Shown: positions 1 through 4,990 of the stretch, in pieces
Layout of the letters: each line of letters starts with the position of its first letter
Position numbering within the stretch: the first letter of the stretch is position 1
Origin: Terriglobia bacterium
GTDB taxonomy: Bacteria > Acidobacteriota > Terriglobia > UBA7540
DNA: 5,693 bases
NCBI GenBank assembly: GCA_030036915.1
Contig: JASHSC010000438.1
Coordinates: 1-5,693 of the forward strand
Direction: 5' to 3'
Position numbers and translations under genes: made by a program
Notes under the pieces: model-generated
Seen by the model: only the letters and a program-made list of their open reading frames with translations
Told to the model about the DNA's origin: nothing
The model's database searches: none

Positions 1-88
1 AACAGATTTCAGGGTCTTGAAGGAGTCGAGTCAGTTGCTCCCACTTTTTAAGTTGCTCTGCGACTTTCTGGGAAATTGTCATCGTCAT
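1..88 (-). CDS. N-terminal part of an unidentified protein, cut by the left edge
   Basis: The minus strand opens at ATG 88-86 and stays open to the window edge, giving 29 codons that read MTMTISQKVAEQLKKWEQL, then TRLLQDPEIC. A Shine-Dalgarno-like GAGGGG at 102-97 lies 8 nt before the start, which supports ATG 88 over the second in-frame ATG at 82-80. A TATAAT at 123-118 could be its -10 box. The visible part is an amphipathic, helix-prone segment rich in Lys, Gln and Leu, with no signal peptide or membrane segment. I do not recognise the family. The gene is divergent from the small basic protein at 160-318, with about 71 bp between the two start codons, so they could share a control region. 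That it is a real gene rests on the RBS and codon pattern only. Confidence 0.55.
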   Translation of the reverse strand, partial: MTMTISQKVAEQLKKWEQLTRLLQDPEIC

Positions 89-117
89 AGCTATGGCCCC
101 TCTTCAAGCCGATAGGT

Positions 118-123
118 ATTATA
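118..123 (-). promoter_or_regulatory. Candidate -10 box for the left-edge minus-strand gene
   Basis: The minus strand reads a perfect TATAAT here. It would place transcription start near 111, leaving a leader of about 22 nt that contains the GAGGGG ribosome binding site. No good -35 hexamer is visible at 16-18 bp spacing, so only the -10 element is supported. Confidence 0.35.
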
Positions 124-159
124 ACATAGGTCGGTGAAACAAGCGGAAGGAATGGATAT

Positions 160-318
160 ATGGTTAAGCTATACGTTCACGGTAGGAAGAAAGAAAAGCG
201 AACAGGCATAAAAACCGGCCCCAAGCCAGCAACGTTGAAGATTGACGGCAACTGGCGCGACGCCATCAAGCAGTCGCTTTCCAAGAAGAAACCGACTACT
301 GGCTGGCCGAAGGATTAA
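160..318 (+). CDS. Small, very basic 52-residue protein of unknown function
   Basis: ATG 160 to TAA 316-318 encodes 52 residues. An AAGGA at 147-151 sits 8 nt before the ATG, a good ribosome binding site. The protein has 12 Lys and 3 Arg against 4 acidic residues, a strong positive net charge. It has a Lys/Arg-rich N-terminal half (GRKKEKRTGIKTG, residues 8-20), a central LKIDGNWRDAIKQSL segment (26-40) that could form a short strand and helix, and a KKKPTTGWPK tail (42-51). The IDG-W-DAI-KKKP-GWPK pattern resembles small conserved hypothetical proteins I have seen, but I cannot name a family. Its charge would suit nucleic-acid or acidic-partner binding; that is inference. It is divergent from the gene at the left edge and may be a two-gene module with it. 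No function is assigned. Confidence 0.6.
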   Translation: MVKLYVHGRKKEKRTGIKTGPKPATLKIDGNWRDAIKQSLSKKKPTTGWPKD

Positions 319-579
319 ACGTGATCGGTGACACGGTGAAAAGATGCTGGCAGGGTTTGCGTAAAAGACATACTTCCGCTTTTTTATGTAGCGAATTCTA
401 TTCCTAGAGACTACCTGCCACGATACGTCCTACGACCAAAAACTTATTCTCACAGTATCATGTGACTACTGCCCGAATAGTATACACGCTGGCCTCGCAT
501 TCGTCAAGCAAATGTTACAGTACACGCTTTAGAAACAATTCGATTCCCGAGGGTCGGCCCGTTTGCGTTACAATGCCGT

Positions 580-1068
580 GTGTCTATGCCCGTCGAAGCC
601 CCTGTCCGCGAACTAAAGAATGGAAGTGCGAACAAGTTGATGCCACAAGACCGTGCCGCGCACGAGTGGTATCGGTTTGTTCTGTCGTTTCCCCCACATC
701 TTGTGCGGCAGTATCTTGAGCGCTTCGACATCGAGCGCGGAAACGTTGTGCTTGACCCATTCTGCGGGACGGGCACGACCCTTGTGGAATGCAAAAAGCG
801 CGGACTCCCATCGATTGGGATCGAAGCGCATCCGATGCCTCGTTTTGCGTCAGGCGTAAAGACCAGTTGGAGTATTTCCCCGAGCGGCTTTTTCGAGCAT
901 GCTCAAATGGTGGCTGACCGGGCACGCCGCCGCCTGCGCTCTGAAGGCTTTGTGGACGATTTACTGATTCCTCGCAAAAAGCCTCGAAGCCCCACGCTTC
1001 GCTGCCTTCACCCTGACATCGAGCGACTCCTGTTGAAAGGATCGATTAGCCCAGTACCTTTGCACTAG
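580..1068 (+). CDS. N-terminal half of the split DNA methyltransferase (motif I, SAM binding)
   Basis: The frame has GTG 580 and ATG 586 as starts; it stays open upstream to a stop at 478-480 but offers no other ATG, GTG or TTG. ATG 586 (MPVEAPVRELKNG) is the simpler choice, though neither start has a clear ribosome binding site. Counting from GTG: residues 18-50 (NKLMPQDRAAHEWYRFVLSFPPHLV onward) resemble the motif X region of amino-methyltransferases; 57-67 are VLDPFCGTGTT, the motif I loop that binds S-adenosylmethionine; 78-84 (SIGIEAH) are the following strand with the acidic residue expected to hold the cofactor ribose. The piece ends at residue 162 after SPVPLH. As a 162-residue product it has no catalytic motif IV and should not methylate DNA by itself. 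Confidence 0.75.
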   Translation: MSMPVEAPVRELKNGSANKLMPQDRAAHEWYRFVLSFPPHLVRQYLERFDIERGNVVLDPFCGTGTTLVECKKRGLPSIGIEAHPMPRFASGVKTSWSISPSGFFEHAQMVADRARRRLRSEGFVDDLLIPRKKPRSPTLRCLHPDIERLLLKGSISPVPLH

Positions 1069-1905
1069 ACGTTAATTCTCATCGAAGAGATTCGGCGCGA
1101 AGCCGGAAGCGCATTCTGTGATCATGAACTTCTTGCGCTGGCGAAGGCTGTGGTTTATCACATCTCCAACCTGGAGTTTGGGCCGGAAGTCGGCGTTGGT
1201 GCACCGAGATCGGATGCGGAAGTCGTGACTGCATGGTTGGATTGCATAGCCTCTATGGTAGACGACTTGCGAGAGCTTCGCCTGATTGACGGCGCAACAG
1301 CAAGAACCGTTGAGTCCGACTCTCGGAGTATAGACGGGCTGATATCAAAGGAGAGCGTGGATGCGGTAATCACGTCACCTCCTTACCCTAATGAAAAGGA
1401 TTACACGCGCACGACCAGGCTTGAATCGGTTTTGCTTGGTTTTGTTCAGAGCAAAGAAAACTTGCGCACGGTTAAGCGCGGTCTGATGCGGTCCAATACG
1501 AGAAACGTATATGTTGGTGATATGGATGATCGTTGGGTTGTCGGCCACGAAAGCATTCAGCGAATTGCGTCCGCAATAGAATCGAGAAGAATAGAACTCG
1601 GAAAGACTTCGGGGTTTGAGAGATTGTACGCGAAGGTAACAAAGCTGTATTTCGGCGGGATGGCACGTCATCTTCAGAGTTTACAGCGGGTGCTCCGCCC
1701 AGGCGCGATGCTTGCGTATGTTGTCGGCGATCAAGCCTCCTACCTACGGGTAAAGATACCTACAGGCCAGATTCTGGTTGAAATCGCCGAATCACTGGGC
1801 TACAGCTGCGTTGGGATTGATTTGTTTCGAACTCGACTCGCTACTGCGACCCGGGAGCAGTTGCGCGAAGAGGTTGTCGTCCTTCAGTGGAGGAAGCGGC
1901 GTTAG
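1069..1905 (+). CDS. C-terminal half of the split DNA methyltransferase (motif IV, catalytic)
   Basis: This is the continuation after the amber codon, same frame, ending with TAG at 1903-1905. The first available start is GTG 1150, which would give 251 residues, but the GAAGG just before it leaves only about 2 nt of spacing, so independent translation would be weak and would drop about 27 family-like residues (TLILIEEIRREAG onward). Counting from GTG 1150, VDAVITSPPYPNEKDY (70-85) is motif IV with the catalytic SPPY. A charged region with a likely target-recognition role follows (about 86-165), then GGMARHLQSLQRVLRPGAML (168-187) and a late strand, AYVVGDQASYL. The end overlaps the GTG of the nuclease gene by 19 nt, as is common in operons. 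Without the N-terminal SAM site it should be inactive unless the two halves associate. Confidence 0.7.
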   Translation, partial: TLILIEEIRREAGSAFCDHELLALAKAVVYHISNLEFGPEVGVGAPRSDAEVVTAWLDCIASMVDDLRELRLIDGATARTVESDSRSIDGLISKESVDAVITSPPYPNEKDYTRTTRLESVLLGFVQSKENLRTVKRGLMRSNTRNVYVGDMDDRWVVGHESIQRIASAIESRRIELGKTSGFERLYAKVTKLYFGGMARHLQSLQRVLRPGAMLAYVVGDQASYLRVKIPTGQILVEIAESLGYSCVGIDLFRTRLATATREQLREEVVVLQWRKRR

Positions 1906-2744
1906 GTACGGAGAAACGAAAATTGCAGACTGCCCAGAAAAATCGATATGAACGGCTGATCGAGGCAATTTTTCTCTCTCACTACTCGCCTGGCACGACC
2001 GAGTTCGATTTCGAATGCCAGGAGATCGAGAACTTCGCAATAAAACTTAAGATTCGGCTGCCGAAGAATCTCGGCGATCTCATTTATAGTTTCCGCTATC
2101 GCGCTTCTCTGCCCGAGGCAATTCGCGACCGCGCGCCGAAGGGAATGACGTGGATAATTCTTCCAGCCGGTCGCTCTCGATATCGGTTCCGCGCCACCAA
2201 GGCAGAGCCCCAGGTCGCGCCAAACAGTTTGCTGTCCGTAGTAAAGGTGCCGGACTCAACTCCTGGTGTGATCGCGTTATACGCGCTAACGGATGAGCAA
2301 GCCTTGCTGGCGCGACTCCGGTACAACCGCTTGCTCGACATTTTTACCCGAGTCACTTGCTATTCCCTGCAAAGTCATCTTAGAACGACAGTGCCGGAAG
2401 TCGGTCAGGTTGAGACGGACGAGGTGTATGTGGGCATTGACCGGCGCGGGTCCCATTACGTCCTGCCGGTGCAGGCGAAAGGGAAAAAGGACAAGCTCAG
2501 CCTCGTCCAGGTCCGCCAAGACATAGGACTCTGCCGGCACAAGTTCCCAAACCTCATATGCCGACCCATCGGTGCGCAGTTCATGCAGGACGCGACTATT
2601 GCGCTCTTTCAGTTCGAAGAGGCCAGGAAAGAGATCACCATTGGGTCCGAGAGGCACTATCGACTAGTCCCGCCGGATGAACTAACCGCCGAAGACCTTC
2701 AGCGGTATGCGCAGGCGCAAGATGATGTCCCCGATAACAACTAG
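1887..2744 (+). CDS. Putative restriction endonuclease partner with a D-x10-QxK motif
   Basis: The frame gives 285 residues from GTG 1887, or 273 from TTG 1923. TTG 1923 has the better ribosome binding site (GGAG at 1910-1913, 9-nt spacer), so the true N-terminus may be near TAQKNRYERLIEAIF; the longer span is listed because GTG is the commoner start. Residues 58-75 (LPKNLGDLIYSFRYRASL) form a conserved-looking block. Residues 176-199 contain ETDEVYVGID, a short Gly-rich turn, then YVLPVQAKG. This gives Asp185, Gln196 and Lys198, the spacing of the QxK variant of the PD-(D/E)xK nuclease fold known from Mrr-like enzymes. QVRQDIGLC follows at 208-216. Position right behind a methyltransferase supports a restriction role. 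The family assignment is by motif and context. The catalytic residues look intact, which is odd beside a broken methyltransferase. Confidence 0.72.
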   Translation: MEEAALGTEKRKLQTAQKNRYERLIEAIFLSHYSPGTTEFDFECQEIENFAIKLKIRLPKNLGDLIYSFRYRASLPEAIRDRAPKGMTWIILPAGRSRYRFRATKAEPQVAPNSLLSVVKVPDSTPGVIALYALTDEQALLARLRYNRLLDIFTRVTCYSLQSHLRTTVPEVGQVETDEVYVGIDRRGSHYVLPVQAKGKKDKLSLVQVRQDIGLCRHKFPNLICRPIGAQFMQDATIALFQFEEARKEITIGSERHYRLVPPDELTAEDLQRYAQAQDDVPDNN

Positions 2745-2764
2745 AACAAGGTGTCTCCCCATGA

Positions 2765-3085
2765 ACACCTTCAGTACGATCGCTTCTGGTCTCGTATTGC
2801 GTCGAGGATAAGATGCGCCTCTCAAAGGACCGCCGCTCGCTCCGGGTGAACGACTCGCTCACGCTCGGCGGCATTCCACCCCAAGCGTTTGAATACCGCC
2901 TGGGCAACCGCAGTGCGCTCGAATGGGTGATCGATCAATATCAGGTGACGGAAGACAAGCACAGCGGCATCCGCTCTGATCCCAACCGCGCCGACGATCC
3001 CGAGTACATTGTGCGGCTGGTGGGGCAGGTGATTTACGTGAGCATGGAGACCGTGAAGATTGTGAAGTCATTACCACCTCTCTAG
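2765..3085 (+). pseudogene. C-terminal remnant of a type ISP restriction-modification enzyme
   Basis: The frame is open from just after a TGA at 2762-2764 to TAG 3083-3085. A usable ATG at 2813, with GAGG at 2804-2807, would give 90 residues. The protein reads VEDKMRLSKDRR early, then IPPQAFEYRLGNRSALEW, VIDQYQ, DPNRADDPEYIVRL and VSMETVKIVKSLP. From memory this matches the extreme C-terminus of the large type ISP (Eco57I-like methylase plus DEAD-box helicase) enzymes, which are normally well over 1000 residues. No nuclease, helicase or methyltransferase motif lies upstream; the preceding frame belongs to the other restriction gene. The family-like sequence starts slightly before the ATG (YCVEDKMRL), which argues for a truncated gene rather than a real small protein. 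It shares strand with the methyltransferase/nuclease unit, 20 bp after its stop. Confidence 0.75.
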
Positions 3086-3097
3086 CATTTACCCGGA

Positions 3098-3333
3098 CAA
3101 ATAAACGTTCTCGACCGTGTCGCGCAGGAAGGGCGGGGCTTCAGCCCCGCCGCTCAAACGGGCTAATCTTCGGGGCTTTAGCCCCTGAAGCGGAAGTCCT
3201 TCAGGGCCTGAAGGCCCTTTTGGCTGAGGTGCCCGTAACGGCGGGGCTGAAGCCCCGCCATTCCACGAACCCATTTGATTGCGCTTAGAGTGCAACGAAG
3301 CGCAAGCGAACTCCGCAAATAAACCGTCCCGAC
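3098..3333. repeat. Imperfect 18-bp direct repeat bracketing the palindrome cluster
   Basis: Positions 3098-3115 and 3316-3333 both begin CAAATAAAC and end TC-CGAC-like, with 15 of 18 positions identical. They lie on either side of the GC-rich palindromes, 218 bp apart. They could be an old duplication around an inserted element or simply chance. Confidence 0.3.
3132..3259. repeat. Compound GC-rich palindromic repeat (REP-like cluster)
   Basis: Four inverted repeats lie in 128 bp. The two outer ones, 3132-3151 and 3240-3259, each have 9-bp arms GGCGGGGCT / AGCCCCGCC around a 2-nt centre (TC on the left, GA on the right), so one is the exact reverse complement of the other and they can also pair together. 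Inside lie GGGGCT-TT-AGCCCC (3172-3185) and CCTTCAGG-G-CCTGAAGG (3198-3214). The last also offers AGGGCC-TGAA-GGCCCT (3203-3218) followed by a T-run to 3221, a possible weak terminator. This is the type of dispersed intergenic palindrome common in several GC-rich phyla, including Acidobacteriota. An open minus-strand frame across it is only a by-product of the repeats. No transposase is present here. Confidence 0.7.
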
Positions 3334-3341
3334 AAGAACGT

Positions 3342-3371
3342 TTGACAGTATCAAACCCCCGCTGTTAGCAT
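3342..3371 (+). promoter_or_regulatory. Sigma70-type promoter for tRNA-Glu
   Basis: A perfect TTGACA at 3342-3347 is followed 18 bp later by TAGCAT at 3366-3371 (4 of 6 matches to TATAAT). Transcription would start near 3379, leaving a leader of about 93 nt before the mature tRNA. No other gene lies between, so this is most likely the tRNA promoter. Confidence 0.6.
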
Positions 3372-3471
3372 GGAAAAGTTGCGCTTTGCATCGGAATCCT
3401 CTCGTGGGGTTGGACTACACTCCAGCCCGGCATTGCGCAGTCATCGAGTAGAGGAAAGAATTGCCCGCCCG

Positions 3472-3549
3472 GTCCCCGTCGTCTAGCCCGGCCTAGGACA
3501 TCGCCCTTTCACGGCGGTAACACGGGTTCAAATCCCGTCGGGGACGCCA
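3472..3549 (+). tRNA. tRNA-Glu (anticodon UUC), with encoded CCA
   Basis: A full cloverleaf can be drawn. The 7-bp acceptor stem is GTCCCCG (3472-3478) with CGGGGAC (3539-3545). The D stem is GTCT (3481-3484) with GGAC (3496-3499). The anticodon stem is TCGCC (3501-3505) with GGCGG (3513-3517), around loop CTTTCAC, whose anticodon TTC is at 3508-3510. The T stem ACGGG / CCCGT encloses TTCAAAT (3527-3533). The discriminator base is G3546 and CCA is encoded at 3547-3549. Anticodon UUC reads GAA and, by wobble, GAG. A T-run at 3551-3556 follows directly and could help end the transcript. I see no second copy of the tRNA 3' end in the window that would mark an integration site. Confidence 0.96.
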
Positions 3550-3658
3550 CTTTTTTCCTTCGCTGTAATCCATCGGGAAGCTTGGCAATTTCTTGCCTAC
3601 GTTTTCCTGGCCTCTTAAGCGTGTTGAAGAAACCCCTCACCCCCCGCCTTGCGGTCTC

Positions 3659-3678
3659 CCCTCTCCCCTCGGAGAGGG
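3659..3678. repeat. Hairpin within a C-rich intergenic repeat
   Basis: CCCTCTCC (3659-3666) and GGAGAGGG (3671-3678) form an 8-bp stem with a CCTC loop. It closes a pyrimidine-rich run beginning near 3634 (CCCCTCACCCCCC). This layout resembles a widespread class of intergenic repeat in GC-rich bacteria. AAAA follows on the plus strand, so as RNA on the minus strand it would not make a terminator with a trailing U-run. Confidence 0.5.
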
Positions 3679-3782
3679 AAAACATATCTGTGGCGCGTAG
3701 AAAGCAGTGTGGGTTTTCCATGTCAGGATTAAGTCGAAACTGGGAAAGGACGATGGGGTGACTGGAGGGCTTTCATATTTAA

Positions 3783-3796
3783 TTTTGGCGCCAAAA
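3783..3796. promoter_or_regulatory. Perfect 14-bp palindrome, possible operator
   Basis: TTTTGGCGCCAAAA is perfectly self-complementary and lies about 68 bp upstream of the likely -35 box of the PilZ gene. A dimeric regulator could bind it, but no matching regulator is in the window and chance is not excluded. Confidence 0.25.
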
Positions 3797-3863
3797 GAAC
3801 CGAAGGTCGGCCTAAGGCTGCTTATGCTGGAAAGGAATGCCGCACTTATTTGTCGGCAATTTG

Positions 3864-3892
3864 TTTCCATCGGCAAAAACTAATCGTATTAT
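3864..3892 (+). promoter_or_regulatory. Promoter for the PilZ protein gene
   Basis: TTTCCA (3864-3869) and TATTAT (3887-3892) are separated by 17 bp. Start would be near 3899, giving a leader of about 25 nt with GGAG at 3913-3916. This position excludes the upstream in-frame ATGs at 3837 and 3891 and favours ATG 3924 as the start. Confidence 0.5.
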
Positions 3893-3923
3893 GACAACGG
3901 GGCTCATCAGTCGGAGAACGTCA

Positions 3924-4778
3924 ATGGCAGAGACTGCCAAACGGCGCAGCGACCGTGTGTTGATTACGCTGCCGGTCTCGATATCGTACCGAAAAGCGTC
4001 GGGGAAACCCCTTTGGGAAAATGCTTCCACGGTGACCGTTTCTGAAAACGGAGCGGCTATTGCCACCAAGGGGTTACTTAACCCGGGGCAGGAGATTCTC
4101 ATCCGCCGAATCCGGGAATCTGCTCCACGCGAGGCCGAATGCAAGGTGATTGGGCGAACCGGAAATCAGGGGGAACTGAGTATCTTCAGCGTGACGTTTC
4201 TGAAGAAGGAGGTGGGATTTTGGGATATTTATTTCCCGCCGATCGATGCAAATCCTGAAGTAGCGGGGCGAGCACTGCTGAATTGCAAGACTTGTGGGGC
4301 GCGGAAGATTGTGCACCTTGGTCCGGCGGACCTGAAGGCGTTCGGCAATGATCGGCAAGTGTCGATGCCCTGCGACAAGTGCAAGAAGTCCACGATTTGG
4401 GTGGAGGCCCAGGACGAAACGGCAGAGCATGTGGATTTAATGCCGGCGAATGCCGACCGGTTGGCCCCCGCCCCATCATCAGGAGGCGAAAACCGGCGAA
4501 GACATCGCCGTGTGGCTGCGGAAGTGGCCGTTTGCATACGCCAATCCGGGTCGGAGGATGACATTGCGGTGACAGGCGACATTTCTCATAGCGGGTTGTG
4601 CTTCATCAGCAGTCGAAAACACCAAACTGGGTCATTCATCCAGGTGGCGGTTCCCTACTCACCTACCGCGGCGAATATCTTTGTTGACGCTCGCATCATG
4701 CACGTATCCGCCGTGCCCGATGAATCGCGCTACCGGCACGGCGTCATGTACCTTGGTGAAAACGAGGCCAAGCCCTAG
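3924..4778 (+). CDS. Two-PilZ-domain protein with an internal zinc ribbon
   Basis: The product has 284 residues from ATG 3924, chosen because GGAG at 3913-3916 lies 7 nt before it and the family-like sequence begins here. The N-terminal PilZ-like domain (about 5-100) starts RRSDR (7-11), but its second motif is degenerate (TVSENG at 38-43, with Thr for Asp/Asn). A CxxC...CxxC pair (Cys121/124 and Cys150/153) forms a likely zinc ribbon. The C-terminal PilZ domain (about 190-277) has RRRHRR (191-196) and DISHSG (219-224), which fits the cyclic di-GMP binding motifs RxxxR and (D/N)xSxxG. Thus the second domain probably binds c-di-GMP and the first may not. No signal peptide or membrane segment is seen, so it is likely a cytoplasmic effector; its output is unknown. 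It is monocistronic, with its own promoter. Confidence 0.85.
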   Translation: MAETAKRRSDRVLITLPVSISYRKASGKPLWENASTVTVSENGAAIATKGLLNPGQEILIRRIRESAPREAECKVIGRTGNQGELSIFSVTFLKKEVGFWDIYFPPIDANPEVAGRALLNCKTCGARKIVHLGPADLKAFGNDRQVSMPCDKCKKSTIWVEAQDETAEHVDLMPANADRLAPAPSSGGENRRRHRRVAAEVAVCIRQSGSEDDIAVTGDISHSGLCFISSRKHQTGSFIQVAVPYSPTAANIFVDARIMHVSAVPDESRYRHGVMYLGENEAKP

Positions 4779-4894
4779 GACCCTTCCGCATCGAGCGGGC
4801 TGCCCCCGCATTTCTGAGCCAATTCCGCGGCTGGCATGGTTCTATTTCTCCCAAGTAATCCAGTTCCCCCGGCTTTGCCGAACGATGATTTCTT

Positions 4895-4924
4895 TTGCAA
4901 AATCGATGCGCCGAGAGGTAGAAT
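4895..4924 (+). promoter_or_regulatory. Promoter for the 104-residue protein gene
   Basis: TTGCAA (4895-4900) and TAGAAT (4919-4924) are 18 bp apart, the same spacing as at the tRNA-Glu promoter. Transcription would begin near 4931 and give a leader of about 60 nt that contains the AT-rich inverted repeat and the ribosome binding site. Confidence 0.6.
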
Positions 4925-4961
4925 GCCTCCCATTCGCAAAGTCTCAAGGCTGGCTTCAGCA

Positions 4962-4979
4962 TTTAAATCCTGATTTAAA
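4962..4979 (+). promoter_or_regulatory. AT-rich inverted repeat touching the ribosome binding site
   Basis: TTTAAATC (4962-4969) and GATTTAAA (4972-4979) form a perfect 8-bp inverted repeat with CT between them. The right arm runs straight into AAGGAG (4979-4984), the Shine-Dalgarno sequence. It may be an operator for a dimeric protein or a weak RNA stem that affects translation start. Neither is proven. Confidence 0.4.
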
Positions 4980-4990
4980 AGGAGTCGCAC

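Larger units (their letters stand above)
580..1905 (+). pseudogene. DNA methyltransferase gene interrupted by an in-frame amber codon
   Basis: Positions 580-1905 form one frame of 442 codons broken only by TAG at 1066-1068 (codon 163). Reading through gives protein-like sequence on both sides (SISPVPLH, stop, TLILIEEIRREAG and on to ALAKAVVYHISNLEFGPEVG), with no frame change and no repeat, so this is one gene with a nonsense codon rather than two genes. The order is motif I (DPFCGTGTT) first and catalytic motif IV (TSPPY) second. The SPPY form fits an N4-cytosine or N6-adenine amino-methyltransferase using S-adenosylmethionine. Both halves are needed: one binds the cofactor, the other carries the catalytic loop. 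TAG is one base from the AAG Lys codon, and Lys is plausible at this place. The partner nuclease gene starts at or just after its 3' end. A sequencing error or a suppressor tRNA are alternatives to gene death. Confidence 0.8.
3550..3863. other. Non-coding stretch between tRNA-Glu and the PilZ gene
   Basis: No credible gene is visible here. After the T-run behind the tRNA there is a pyrimidine-rich tract (about 3634-3670) leading into a hairpin at 3659-3678, then a 14-bp palindrome at 3783-3796. An ATG at 3837 is in frame with the PilZ gene but lies upstream of its likely promoter, and the AAAGGA before it directly abuts the start codon. Confidence 0.5.

Noticed and set aside
319..579. Promoter for the methyltransferase (for example the TATACA near 481)
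   Set aside because: No -35 partner at suitable spacing could be supported, and several equally weak candidates exist.
504..925. Several overlapping minus-strand frames over the methyltransferase start
   Set aside because: They are Arg/Ser-rich and antisense to motif I coding sequence, so they are shadows.
1066..1068. Amber codon as a pyrrolysine site
   Set aside because: Nothing in the window hints at pyrrolysine genes, and the position is not a known pyrrolysine site in methyltransferases of this kind; substitution or error is simpler.
3132..3259. Possible CRISPR array
   Set aside because: The repeats are inverted and of unequal type, without regularly spaced direct repeats or spacers.
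3089..3295. Minus-strand open frame of 68 residues across the palindrome cluster
   Set aside because: Its composition (Gly, Pro, Ala, Arg repeats) comes from the GC-rich inverted repeats, and it has no supported start.
3522..3549. Attachment-site duplication of the tRNA 3' end
   Set aside because: I found no second copy of the T-arm/acceptor sequence in the window, and no integrase.
3837..3923. Longer N-terminus for the PilZ protein from ATG 3837 or ATG 3891
   Set aside because: These lie upstream of the likely transcription start, and the AAAGGA abuts ATG 3837; ATG 3924 has a well-spaced GGAG.
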